Source of the DNA: Hypericum androsaemum
Taxonomy: Eukaryota > Streptophyta > Magnoliopsida > Malpighiales > Hypericaceae
Assembly: GCA_963995505.1 (NCBI GenBank)
Contig: OZ023183.1
Coordinates: 18,844,671-18,908,670 of the forward strand
Direction: 5' to 3'
DNA: 64,000 nt
The position numbers and the translations under genes were made by a program. The notes beneath the pieces are model-generated. The model was not told the origin of the DNA. It saw nothing but the letters and a program-made list of their open reading frames with translations, and did not search any database. Shown here piece by piece: positions 45,353-57,741 of this stretch (positions are counted from its first letter, which is position 1; each line of letters begins with the position of its first letter).

Positions 45353-47052
45353 TTTATTCGCCCTGAAAAAAGATATGGTCTTTGAACTAGATGGTCAAAA
45401 GGGTCACAAGATTTGAACTAATTGGATAAAGAGAAGGACGACATAGAAGTGAAAAGGGGGGGTACTAATACTATTGGGTGAGATCAATTTGAAAAGAACT
45501 AATGAGATTTGGTAGTTGCAATCTTTTTTTTGAAAAAGATATGAAAGGACAGAGAACATAATATACATATATTGTAATGATTTTGACAAAGAACCTAAGG
45601 ACAGTAAAAGGACGAGAGAAAAACGGCAAAAGTAATGAGTGAAAAGTTGGGGAATCTTACTAAGAATGGAGTGGCCCCAAGATAAAAGTTCAAAAGCTTT
45701 TTCCAGGAGAGGACAGCCTCTCTCCCCCTCCCATTTCAAAGATATCTGTCTATAAGCTTCTGCAGGGTCTCTGTTATACTGCGGGATTCCATGGCATGCA
45801 AATAAAAATGTGCTAAATTCATATAGTTTAGTTTAGTACAAAGTGTGACATTTTTTTAAACTTTCGTTAATCAGAATCAAGTTAGTACTATTAGATCTAT
45901 TTTTGGAGAGTGACTTTCTCAATGATGTCTCTTTCGTTTGTGAAAATTGAATTCAATAATTCGATAAAAAAATTCAGTCTCTTACTACTTGTATCAACTC
46001 CTACCGCACATTGTAAAATATGTGAGGGAAAAAACCCATCAATTACCATCGTGACTTTCATCGGGAGAGCGTGCATAACAGCATCCACCGATGCTGTGGC
46101 CTGCAAGTTCGTAACTAATTCAGGGGACGCTTTGGTCGTCGAGCCCATTGACTTCTGGTATCGAGTAGAGGTTCCTTGTTTTGTTCTTTTGTTCTCTAGC
46201 TCAGGCTTATGTTGCAGTATTCCCATGGGAATTCGTGTTTGTGACAGATTTGGCTATTAGACTACGTTCATTGGTCCGCTTGTTTAATAAATAATTATTT
46301 TTTTTCTCTGTAAATTACTATTTAATTTAACCTAATCTTATCCGATATTTTACCATTTTTATTATTGATCTCATTCAATCTGCTCACCAAATAAATAATT
46401 AATTTCTCTTTCATTCACATATTATCTATAATTTAATTTATATTTACATATAAATTGTAATAAATATATAAAAATATGTCAATATTGAGCTCTATTTATA
46501 GAGAATAGAAAAATATTAATTTTCATATTTTTTTATTTTTATCAAAATATAATATCAATTATGATATCTAAACAAATAATATCTACTGATATCTATTTTA
46601 ACGAATTATATTATGCCACGTGTCATTAAGATTAGATTAAGATAAAAAGAAAAAAAAGCTCGCAATCTCTGCTCGGCCAGCCGACCGAATCGGCCCAAAG
46701 TATCCCATTTTTCATTTTCTTTTTTAATCTGTGATTTGTCTGGTTTTGGTGATAGATCGGAATTGATCGCCGATAAAGGTGGTCTTACCTTGCAACAACT
46801 CTTTTTTTTGGTGGACAACTCTTTCTAATTATGGTCAGAGCAGTTACACATCGAGAGTAAAATGTAAGATATTACTCGACTCTCAATATCAGTAGACTTG
46901 ACGACGCGAAACCATCACAACTCCTACAAGGGCCATCAAAATGACATAGACCCCTTAAGGCCTAACAAATATTTGGGCCCAACTTTTTGCATAGGTTTCT
47001 TCTAATGCAGACGAAAACTGATACTCACGATTTTGGTGACTAGCCATTGGCT
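45353..47052. other. Intergenic, no supported gene
   Basis: Overlapping frames on both strands at 45897-46260 (109 and 116 residues) are the only notable ones. I recognise neither protein, and base use does not favour one. The remainder is AT-rich. Confidence 0.45.
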
Positions 47053-47070
47053 ATCCAAATGATATATAAT

Positions 47071-49341
47071 TTTTTTGAAACAAACCAAATCATATATAAA
47101 TAAACCAATCAGGTTGGGAAATCAGTGTACAGGAGCACATCCAGTTCGGATGGATGTTGGTAGAGCCAATTACAAGGAAGTAGGCCTAATCTAGCATGTT
47201 TACAAACCCAATCTATAACTTGATTTTGCATCCGAGAGATGAGAGTAAGCCTACAAAACAGTAATTGGTCTAAAAAGAGGCAGATATCCCATACCAGAGA
47301 TTCCAGCTTCCAATGTACTGAAGTGAAAGGATCAGTCACGAATGTAACCGCGAGGCTACAATCAGACTCAAAGATGACCTGCTTGGAAGGAAAAACTCGG
47401 ACAATAAGGAAAAGCGCAAACTTGATTGCCAATAACTCAGCCTCAAGTGGAGAGGAGGCAACCACCACATCATGCTGAACCGCTAGCGCGAGGCGAAGGT
47501 TGTTACGAATAATTGCAGCAATTTCAGACAAGGAGTCCTCCGCCATCCAAGAAGCGTCATAATTGAATTTCAGGACACCAACATGAGGAGGGGTCCATGA
47601 AACTTGTTCCAAAGCAGTTCTACTCAGGTCTCTCGAACAAGAACCTGTAACATGCAAGAATTCATCACTAAAATAAGCAGCTTACGAGGAAATACCACAA
47701 GGATCAATCTTAGTCCCTTCAAAAATAAATTTATTTCTAGACAACCAAACACTCCAACAAAGATGCATAACAAGTGGGATGAGATTGCAAGTACCAGGAG
47801 AGTTAAGAGGTCTAAAACAAAAGTCAACCAACGATCAAAGGAAATATGTACAATGGGATCAAAGAGATGACCTAGAGGGGATGAATGCCACACAGACCTC
47901 GCATGCGAATAGATAAAAAGTATATGGATAATAGACTCACAGCATCAAAACAGATTTGGCAAATAGGGAATCGAGCAAAATTTCTTCTATACAAATTTGA
48001 AGCAGTAGCTACCCCATCCCGAACCAAACGCCAAATAAAGATTTGTACCTTAGGATGTACTTTCAATTTCCAGATACGCTTCCAGTTAAAAAGGACATTA
48101 GGAAAGGTTTGTCTTACCAGAGACATTTACTTTTTCAGAATCTGGTATCCCCTCTTAACTGTAAACAAACCATCATCACTATGCTTCCAAACAAGCTTGT
48201 TTTGATAAGCCACCCTGCACAGTTTAGTATTCAAAATAGTATTTTGTTCAATCGGGTTAAAGAAATTATGAATTAAATCTGTCTTCCAGCTCATAGTGGA
48301 AGGACAAATCAGGTCAGAAATATTGTTAAGGAAGGATGGAAGGCCCGGCCGAAATTGAAGAGTAGCACTAAGTAAAGAAGGCAACCAAGGGTCAAGCCAA
48401 AGTCTAGTTGATTTACCATCACCAATTCTAAATAAGAGGCCATCCAAGAGAGCATCTTTACCCAAAATCAAACTGTTCCAAATCCAAGAGGGTCTATGAC
48501 CAACAACCGCCTGCAATAAATTACAATCATGGAAATAAAGACCCTTCAAAATCTTATAACACAAAGAATCTTGATTATTCAACAACCTCCAAACTTGCTT
48601 AGCAAGAAGGGAGATGTTAAACAAACGAAGGTCCTCAAATCCCAAACCACCATCATTCTTAGGGGAAGTCATTTTTTTCCAACTAAGCCAATGTATCTTC
48701 TTTCCATTTTCTTCCCGTGTCCACCAGAAGTTGGCCAACATGCTGTTAAGCTTGGAGCAAAAGAAAATAGAAAAAAGAAGACATTGCATAGTATAAGAGG
48801 GAATAGCTTTAAGCACAGCTTTAATCAAGACCTCTCTCCCCGCTTGGGAAAGCAGCTTTTGTTTCCAACTTAAGGTCTTTTTTCAAATCCTATCAAATAA
48901 AAAATCCAAAGCATCAACCTTAGATCTCCCCCAAATAGAAGGGAGACCAAGGTATTTCTCGTTCTTCTGCATCTGTTTCATTTGAAGGATATCCATAATA
49001 CGACATTTTTTCTCGCCTGTTTCCCATTTGGAGAAGAAAATGCTGGATTTAGAAAAGTTTATCTGCTGCCCAGACATGTCAGAGAAGACGACCATCAATT
49101 TCTTGAGAACCCGAGCCTCTTCCTAACTAGCCTTGTCAAAAAGCAGGGTATCATCTGCGAACATAATATGTATAACAGCAGGACAAAATCTATTGAATAC
49201 GAAACCCTGAATTGCACTAGAAGATTTAGCACTGTTAACAAAATGAGCAAAGAAATCAGAAATAAATAGAAAGAGGAAAGGAAAAAGAGGGTCCCCTTGC
49301 CTAATTCTACGCTCGGCATTAAACCAGGACAGAATCTTTCC
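47071..49341 (-). mobile_element. 5'-truncated L1-type LINE, 2.3 kb, with 18-bp target duplication
   Basis: ATCCAAATGATATATAAT (47053-47070) and ATCCGAATGATATATAAT (49342-49359) flank the element. The minus strand encodes the end of ORF2: the reverse transcriptase box FADDTLLFD (near 49165), LGLPSIWGRSKVDAL, a maturase-like segment with FWWTREENGKKIHWLSW and GGLGFEDLRLFN, zf-RVT text, and an RNase H domain with FNYDASW, EAELLAIKFAL and FESDCSLA (47109-47657). Stops and frameshifts break it into at least five pieces. The front of ORF2 with the endonuclease is missing. The 3' end shows only a short T-run on the plus strand. Confidence 0.9.
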
Positions 49342-49359
49342 ATCCGAATGATATATAAT

Positions 49360-50250
49360 GCTATGACAAATATAGAGTCAAAAGTTTATAATATTTGATG
49401 ACTAATATAAGACTTCCATTCTCTCTTCCAAGTCCCGAACTTAAATATGTACAAATTTTCTACTAGAAACATTTAGTTTTTTTCGCACATTTAGTAATAC
49501 CATGTCCTATTTAGTATTTACATGTGGTTCTTCTACTAAATTTTTTTAAAGTAGAATCAAAATTTTAATTATTTAGACCAACTCTAATCGGTTATTGTAA
49601 GTTTATAGTGTGATCAATTATTTTTCAAAAAAATATACGGTTTGACAAGTAGAAGTTCAAGAATTTTGACCTTTTCAAATGTTTAAAACAGTAGTGTAAA
49701 CACCAAGTAATTAAAAGCAAATAATATCATCTACCTTATGTGATAAAGATCACATCACATCGCGTTGAATAACAATTCTAGCTGCAGAAATGAGAAAACC
49801 AGAGAAGGAACAAGCTACCGAATTATAAAAATTTACTTTTCCAAAAAAAAAAAGTAGTCTAAACAAGAGAAACACCGGTTAGAGTTCTTTCATTTATTCC
49901 AAACAAATAAATAATGAGTAGCAAAGGATCCTAAAAATTTTCAAGTTACAGGCTACAGCTGATCCTAAAAAACAATCAGCCGAAGAGAAAAGCGCCAAAT
50001 TTGTACGCGATCCATCTAAAATAGTATATATACAAATACCACAAGAGTCATTTCGGTGAAGCATTAGAGCTAAGTAGACTTGGACTTTTCCATTTCCTTC
50101 CAGGCTCCTGTTCATTCTATGTACGTAGCCAATCTTAGGAACTTTTCCAAGGTTAACCAACCAGCAGGTGATAATCTGTGGATGGATCCCTGTGATTAGG
50201 GGCAAGACAACCCGATTTCGACATCGAAAATGTACGACTTTTTCATGGCT
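49360..50250. other. Intergenic region and probable 3' UTR of the MAPKKK gene
   Basis: 49360-49880 is AT-rich without a gene. About 49880-50250 directly follows the kinase stop and likely holds its 3' untranslated region. The 103-residue frame at 49894-50205 is not supported as coding. Confidence 0.5.
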
Positions 50251-52802
50251 TCAGATGTGTGGAACTTCTCTTCCACGAGTCCTTGAAAGAGCCAGGGGGT
50301 GGTTGTTTGCAGAATCAAGCGATAGGAGCCGGTTGGTAGAGGAGCTGAAGTTGTGGAGTCCCGAAACTGGTTGCGAGGTGGTCGGGGACGGTAGCGCTTC
50401 GAACATGGACCAATGCAAGTGATGTGGAGGCGAAGGAGAGCCGGGTGTTCTGGGGACACTCCGAGCTCTTCCGCTGTACGAACAGCGCAGTAGGAAGCTT
50501 TTAGTCATTATAGAACAAAGAAGCAGATGATACTGACCAGTGTCCTAAGGTGCTAGGATTTGTTACCTGATTGTTGGCAGTGCAATGTTAGTGCAGTTCA
50601 TTCGAGATGAGTGGATGGAAACATTAAGATCGTCACAGTTCCGAACGAAAGAATGCTCGAGCAGAATCGAGGCCGAGGGTCGCTCTGCAGGGTCTCTTCT
50701 GAAGCAACGGCTGAGAAAATCTTTCCCTTCAGGTGACAAGTTTTCAGGTATTGCTGGACTTCTGTTCAATACCTTGAACATAGCTTGAGGCTGACAAATC
50801 AATGTTAGTTAGACCCCGGAACAAGATGAAGTAAAGATGCACAAGATATAAGACTCACCCCTTCTAGATCACCCCAAGGGGGTTTGCTAGTAAACATTTC
50901 GATGATTGTGCAGCCCAGGCTCCATATATCAACAGCACAAGCAAGATCGGGATTCGATTCGTTCTGCATAACGGCCTTCATCACCTGTGCAATAAAGCAG
51001 ATTTTAACAACATCTGGATGTAAGATGTCGAGAAACGAACAATTGACGAGTGAAAAGCATACCTCTGGAGCCATCCAGTGTGGGCTGCCCTTCAATGACA
51101 GTTGAGTTGATAAACTCGTAAGCTGAATGAAACCAGAGCCGAAACATATGTTAATAATCTCTAGTATTCACTTGCAGAGGGCTTCTATGCACGATTCTTA
51201 ACCTTGAACTTACATGTTTAGCCGTCCCGAAATCAGCAAGCTTGACGGTACCCGATTGATCAACAAGCAAATTGGCACCTTTTATATCCCTGTGGATGGT
51301 TTTCCTGCTGTGCAGATAAGCCAACCCGCTGAGGATATGGCGGGTGAAGTTACGAACTATGGACTCGGTCATGTTGCCGCAGTGTTCGTGGACGTATTTG
51401 CTAAGCGATCCAGGATGAACATACTCCAGATAGATGTTAAAGTGGTCATCAACCTGAACATGAAAGTGCAGCCCAGTTTAATCGATCCATATCTATACTA
51501 TCCGAATCAACCGACATGATAAGTTAAACTTACTACTTCACTGCCATAGTACTGCACGATATTAGGATGTTCCAATTGACTGAGAACACTAATTTCCTGC
51601 ATTCAAACATCCAACATAAGAAAAGGATGCTCCTAACTTAACAAGAACAAGCCTATTCCTATGCTTCATCAGAATCCCGAACCGACCTGCTCTAACTGCT
51701 TCACGCATTCGGTTGATTGGGGATCATCAGGGATTAGATCGACCTCCTTGATCGCACACGATGCGCCAGTCAAACTGCACACAACACAGTAACTGTCTGA
51801 ACAACAAGAATCAGACATGTATCTGAAAAGAACAGAGTTGATCAACAGCAGACAATACCGATGGGTGCCATGGTAGACACTGCCATAGGTACCGCGGCCA
51901 ATGAGCCTTCCTTTCTGCCAAAGCGCAGCTCCGCCCTCCGATCTATGGACTACTGCTCGAGGAGGAACTGGCACGACCGCAGGGGCGGGAGAGGGCGGCC
52001 GAGGCAGCGGATGAGCGGTGACTTGACAGCCGAAACTCGGCGGAAACTTATCACATTTCTTAGGCCTAATGCAAATGCCGTGATTATGCATATCCGGGCT
52101 ATGGAGTGGGGAGTGATCGGGACTACAAAGAGTAGGAGTCGCGTAGCCGCTCGTAGGCGCGCTGTTGGGTTTAACAACACGGTTGGGATGATCATGAGAA
52201 TTATGACGGTTGGAGAAAAAGAAGCGATCACCTGAGGCCGGTCTCCGGGGGCTCACGTTTGGGGTGGAGAAGCCAGTGGTTGGCGCGCTCCTGGCCGGAA
52301 TGTGCAGCAGCGACAAGCCGTAGCTGTGGAATCCGGTGTGGGAATCATTAGACCGCGCCCGCCGAGGATTCCCGCTGCCCGGGGGCGACCGGGATAAGGT
52401 ACCGGTCGTTAGTTGCTCTAAGCCGTTCCTAAGGTGCCGGTCGTTAGTTGACTCGGGTTGAACGCTTCGGTGTGGACACGACGACGACGACTCCGGGGTT
52501 CGTCTCCGAGCCATCAGCGACTCGGGGAGGGGCAGAGGGAGGGGGACGGCGGAGCAGGACCGGTAACGGTCGGGGCAAGTACGAGGAGACACCGGGGCGC
52601 CGTCGGTGAGGAAGTTAAGGCCGAGTTCCTCGTCGGTGGCGTGCCTGAGCTTCCGCTGGCGGGTGAGCTTACGCTCAGTAAACGAACTAGACTTCTCCCG
52701 CTTGTCGATGGAGCTACTACTCCGGGCGCCGTTGGTCGTCGTTGACCAGCACGGCGCCGTAGAGGAGGAGGGAGCGGAGAGGGTCTTGTGGAAGAGATGC
52801 AT
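50251..52802 (-). CDS. MAPKKK5-like (MEKK-type) protein kinase, 655 aa, 8 exons
   Basis: Exons on the minus strand: 52802-51859, 51774-51687, 51596-51534, 51453-51214, 51122-51063, 50984-50859, 50790-50567, 50473-50251. All introns are GT-AG and the reading frame closes at 1968 nt. The long N-terminus is Ser/Pro-rich with the LTRQRKLRH motif typical of MAPKKK3/5-type proteins, plus Ser-Pro sites such as [12 protein letters not shown]. The kinase domain runs from about residue 296. Key sites are the Gly loop GRGTYGSVY (302-310), Lys324 (CAIKEVDL), [10 protein letters not shown] with Asp421, DFG at 439-441, [10 protein letters not shown], and [12 protein letters not shown]. All catalytic residues are present. 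The C-tail includes [20 protein letters not shown]. In Arabidopsis this clade relays chitin-receptor signals to MAP kinases; that role here is inferred. A 655-residue product is slightly shorter than the relatives I recall. Confidence 0.94.
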
Positions 52803-55178
52803 CGGGTCGGCTTCACTTGGGACACGTGGAGAATGTTTTTGGCGGTGAGGAGAATGGGGCTCTAGTAAAATTTAAGGAAGTTGCTTCGTTTGTTACGTTT
52901 GGTTTTTGGCTTCGTGGTTGGTCTCATGTCATGTCAAGTCAACTGCTGGGTTTCCTGGGAAAGTTTCCGCATAAGTGGAGGGAAATTTTGGGCACCGGCC
53001 GGGACAGAGTATGAAGGAGTATGAACCTGTCAATGTCGATATCAATGTGGTCAAGTTTTGTTAATACTTAGATAAAAGAATAATATTTGTTCGACTATGG
53101 TCGATTAAGTGTTGAGTATCATACGTTATATCATATTGTCTCTCTCTAAGATCATGTCTACATCGTTATGCCTTTTGTGTATGACAAAACTTACCCGGAA
53201 AAGAATTTTGTTATCTTAGCACCGTTAAATTACAACCACCGTTTAACGATACTTCGGTCGCCAACTTCCTTGTCATCAAGTCACCAATTTTCTTGACTTT
53301 TCTGCACTAGACAGATGTCAAACTCCATACATTGTCTTACGATTTGGCAAAGACCTATGTTTTACAGCAATAATTACGGAGTCAAATTTTGCTATACTAC
53401 CCTGTAATTTGACCCATTTCACCCACCCAAACATCGTGCAAGTGACAATTGGGTAACCCCTTGACTCCCAACTACATGTCTGAAATCTATATCAAGTGAT
53501 TTTGAGAAGAAAAAATACGATACGTGAGTAAAACCATGTGATTTGAAGTCATCCCAGCAAATTTATTTGTCAAACTATATCAGTCTAACGTCTTACCAAT
53601 GACGTGTTAAGCATATCCCTCTTTTACTTTTAGTTCGCTTGATCCCCACGGTCGTACGTCAAAATGCCCGCACTTCCATGTGTTTGACATTTGATTTTAA
53701 CGCAATTGGAATTTCCCACACACATTCCTCTCTGTCGTGAAAGAAGGGCCCTAATTTTTCCACGTATTAAGTAAGTGCCTACGTGTTATGTACAAAAAAA
53801 AAATATCTAGCCAGTAGTACGCTCCCCGTACGCCTTTTTTGTTGTACTATGTGGTGAGTTCTATGGTCCCCCAGATCGGATACAATATTACTTTGTTGAC
53901 GGCTGATTAAATCGAGTTGATCATCACTGGCAACAGCTAAGCAAAAAGGTGGCTAGAAAGTCCACAATGCAAATCTATACTATTCACGGACCAGAATTGC
54001 CCGGTCATAAAAATGTGAGTGCTCCTCCAAATAATTTTTTTAACATTTGTACGATTTTTTAATTCCCAACGAAGGAAGTTTAATATTTTGAATTCTACTA
54101 TACTAATCATATCAAATATTATCCATTATTATATTAGAAGTAATTTTTTTGTAGTGATATTCTTTTATTCAGAAGAATTAAAATTTATATTTTAAAAAAA
54201 ATCAAATATTTTATGAGCCACCAATTTTACTCGGTTCTGATGTCAAATTGATTGTTGTCACATAACTTGTCGAGTACCACTTTATTTCGACCGCAGGCGT
54301 AGTTACTGGGGCGTTATCATCACCGTAGATTGGCAATTGCTAGTTTGTCCTCGTCCGTCCTTAAATTCTTTTTTCGTCGGCCGTCCCTGCCTGTTCATGC
54401 GAAGCTGATTTTATTGTGTGCAACTGTACCAATATGTACAAGATCTGTATCAGTTTAAGACGACGCCAATACTGCTTATTAAAATATTGTTATAAATTGT
54501 GGAGCAGCTAATATACCTCCTAGCAATTGTGTCCTATGCAGTACGGACATGCAAACCAAGCTTTGTGGCAAACTGCAACGAGTTGATATCGTGCTCGATT
54601 TTGAATACCGTAATTTTTATTGCATTCGTGGCTACACATTGTTTACATCATTATACAATAAAATTTCACTTAAATCAATACTACACCAGTAATCTGTTTA
54701 CAAAAATTATGAAAAGCCTAAGTTATGTTTGCAAATGAAAAAGCTACGTAGTCGACGATCAGTATCAACTCGGGATAATGTGTTGGAACGCTTCAAAGTT
54801 GAAAAAGTCTATATTTGGAATTTTGGACTGCGAAACCCAAATCTATGTAGTTGAAATGGTTATAGGATCATCATATAGAGAGTTTACCATATGGGAAAAG
54901 ACATATATATAGCCCACCCAATAGGCACTACCAAGAGTCAATTTTGGTTTTGCCAATTGAAAGGCGAAAAAGGTCCATCTTTTATGCCAAAAGACAAAAT
55001 TTCAAAGTTAACCCAATGAATTCTGTAACCTTATTACCTAGATGCTAGAAGACAAAAGATTCATTAGAATATAAGTTAAACATTAATAAAAATTTGAAAC
55101 AAATCATAACATATATCATAAATTAACATGTAATTGTGCTTTTTTTTTTGGCAATGTGCATACACGCTGAAATTACTA
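52803..55178. other. Intergenic, including the MAPKKK promoter
   Basis: The first few hundred bases are the likely kinase promoter and leader. The remainder is AT-rich with no supported frame, TIR or LTR structure. Confidence 0.5.
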
Positions 55179-55186
55179 TTTTTTTT

Positions 55187-57590
55187 AGGGGTAAACATAC
55201 CATCACATTTCATTAATCACATGAAAGTACTATTACAATCGATGAAGCACCATAAAACTACTGATAAAGAAACCTAAAACACTCAAGTCGCACACCAACA
55301 CAACAGGAGCACTACCCACCTAGTCCCGCCACCCTCCACCTGGCCCTACAAAAACTTATTCTACCTACCCGTCCTAGGGTCCAAAAACGCACAACAGCAC
55401 GCGGACACTACCCATCTATAAAAATCTACCCTCACAACATGTAGATTTCCCCTCTTGAAAAGAGGTTGCAGCCGCTGGCCTCGTTAAAAACCTGTTCCAG
55501 AAAACTCGCCCCAACCGGGAAAAAACTGGAATCAGGAAAAGAGCACATCGTGGTAAAGACCCACTCTAGCGAATACACTGCATTAGGTGAGAAATCTACG
55601 TGTTGCCCCTGTTACATCCATCTCCCAGAACAAAACTATAAACCCCAATTGCCCACCCCAGATAGAACCCTACCCGTCCCTCAAAACGCCATTAGCCTCT
55701 CCAACAACATCACGTAGATCTTCCGCCAACAGTTCACATATTATCCTTGGAGGTGTCGAAAAGAACTGGAATTGAAGGTCACCTTGCAGCTGGATTTTTG
55801 TAAGTGCATGGGCCACCTTATTTCCGCCTCGCCGAACAAACATAAAGCGATGGTTTAAGAACCCCCGATAAGTTTCTTTGCAGTCCACAACCAACAAGGC
55901 CAAATCACTTCTATCCGCCACCTGCTTATTCAGAGCCTGCACAAGAGGTAAGCAATGAGACTCCAAACAAACATACCTGAGGCCAAGAGTGAGTGCGAGC
56001 TCCACGCCTATTAGCATTCCTCGAGCTTCTAGTACAATTGGGTGGACAGGGCCTCCATATCTACGCACAAATCCTGCAACAAAATGTCCAAACTCATCAC
56101 GAACAAGGGCGCCCACTTGAGCAACCCCATTAGTATTAATCCCTGCATCCGTGTTAACTTTGAACCATCCTGTCTCTGGAAGGTGCCACAACTCAGCCAG
56201 CCTAACACTTGAGGTAGGACACAGACTTTGTACAGTTATGAAGTTGGTCCAAAGTCGGTTGACCGATTGAAGTACCCCTTGTGCTGCTTCGAATGATGCT
56301 GCTCCAAAAACTATCTCATTTCTCACTTTCCAAATGCCCCACAGCCAGGCCGCTCTCCATCCTCGTTCCTCCTCCTCCCGCATCGAAAATAGGGCCGAAC
56401 ATGTCTGGACCAGCGTCATACCTTGGAACTCCTGAGTATCGATCCCAATTTTCCTCCACAAAGTACCTGCAAAAGAACACTCAAAGAATAGGTGATGACC
56501 TGATTTTGCACAACTCGCACAAAAGGGGCAACGAACATCCACATCCAATCCCCTCCTTAAAATGTTAGTTCTAAGTGGAAGATTGTTGTCAAGCAGGCGC
56601 CATATGAAGGTGCGAATCCTAGGAGGGCATTTCAGCCTCCAAACACAGTTCCAAACTTCCCTCGCATGAGTTGGAATCGAAGCCAGCTCAGAATGGTCCC
56701 ACCAATGTTGAAGATCAATATAGTAACCCGAATTTACCGTATAAATGCCATCTTTGTTATGTCGTCAGCGAACCATGTCTTCCGGAAGTCTAGCACTTAC
56801 CTGAATTGCTTTTATCTGCTGTATATCCTCTTCCCTAAATAAATGTTGCAACAGATCGCTATCCCACTCATTTGTCCCTTCCACCAATAAATCAGAGACC
56901 CACCTATTCGAGTCTGCCCCCGGGTATATGTAATGCGGATGCCCAAGCTCCGTCCCTGGAAGCCACCTATCCTCCCAAATTCCCACTTTAGTTCCGTTAC
57001 CCACCCTCCATTCAAGATTAGGTGCAAGTAAATCCATTCCCTCTCGTATACTCCTCCATGTGAAACTCGGTCTATACCCAATATCTGCCGTAATTATATC
57101 TCTCCGTAAAAAATACCTTGCTTTCATAACTTTTGCCGGTAAAGACTCTGGGTTACAAAGTAACCTCCAAGCCTATTTTGCAAGCATTGCCCTGTTTGAA
57201 CTAAGTAGCCTCCTGAAGCCCAAACCCCCTTCCGTTTTTGACCTGCACATCCGAATCCAACTGCGCCAATGCATTTTACGTTTCCCCTCCTTGTTACCCC
57301 AATAGAAAGCACACAATTTCTTCTCAATCCTTTCACAGGTATCCACTGGTAAGCCGAAACAACTCATAATATATGTAGGGATAGACAATAACACTGACTT
57401 GATCAGAGTTTCCCTCCCAGCTCTTGAAAGAAACCGTTCCTTCCAGCTTCCTATCTTTGAATTGATTCGGTCGTCAATATGAGAGAAAATCAACCTCTTA
57501 GACCGACCAATCAGAGTCGGCAAACCCAGATATGTATCCCCTTCCTCTCCCCTTCGCCTAAAAAACAGCGGACTAGTAACACAACGGGCC
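55187..57590 (-). mobile_element. 5'-truncated L1-type LINE, about 2.4 kb
   Basis: On the plus strand a T-run (55179-55186) marks the poly(A) end. Minus-strand frames give the ORF2 end: DTYLGLPTLIGRSKR, SRAGRETLIKSVLLSIPTYI, FYWGNKEGKRKMHW and GGLGFRRL (57173-57560), then zf-RVT text with CPFC...CAKSGHHLFFEC, then RNase H with FKVNTDAGI, VLEARGMLIGVELAL and LESHCLPLV (55670-56548). The usual ESD of RNase H reads ESH, a lost catalytic Asp. One frame shift (near 57150) and a stop (near 56764) separate the parts. The 5' boundary is set by the end of ORF2 similarity. No target duplication was confirmed. Confidence 0.85.
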
Positions 57591-57741
57591 CAGAATACTA
57601 CAGATATTAGCCCATTAGGCCAACGGAAAAGGCCTATCGGAAACGCCGAAGCCCAAAATAACCTCCTTCGATTCCAAATTAACAACCAAACGCCCGCCCA
57701 AGTCCCAAACCTCCCGCCACCCCTTTGAACCCGCCGGATGC
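57588..57741 (+). promoter_or_regulatory. Compact promoter of the OSB gene
   Basis: Between the LINE end and the ATG lie GGGCCCAGAA and AGCCCATTAGGCC (57589-57624). These are site II-like GGCCCA motifs common in promoters of plant genes for organelle and ribosome proteins. No TATA box is evident. Confidence 0.55.

Noticed and set aside
45897..46260. Opposing frames of 109 and 116 residues
   Set aside because: No recognised motif, no supporting promoter or intron evidence, and equal frames on both strands. Not enough to call a gene.
49894..50205. 103-residue frame downstream of the kinase
   Set aside because: It lies in the probable 3' UTR of the MAPKKK gene, and the kinase frame closes properly at 50251.
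55170..57630. Target-site duplication for the second LINE (GAAATTACTAT versus GAATACTACAG)
   Set aside because: The match is poor and needs gaps, so I left the 5' boundary approximate.
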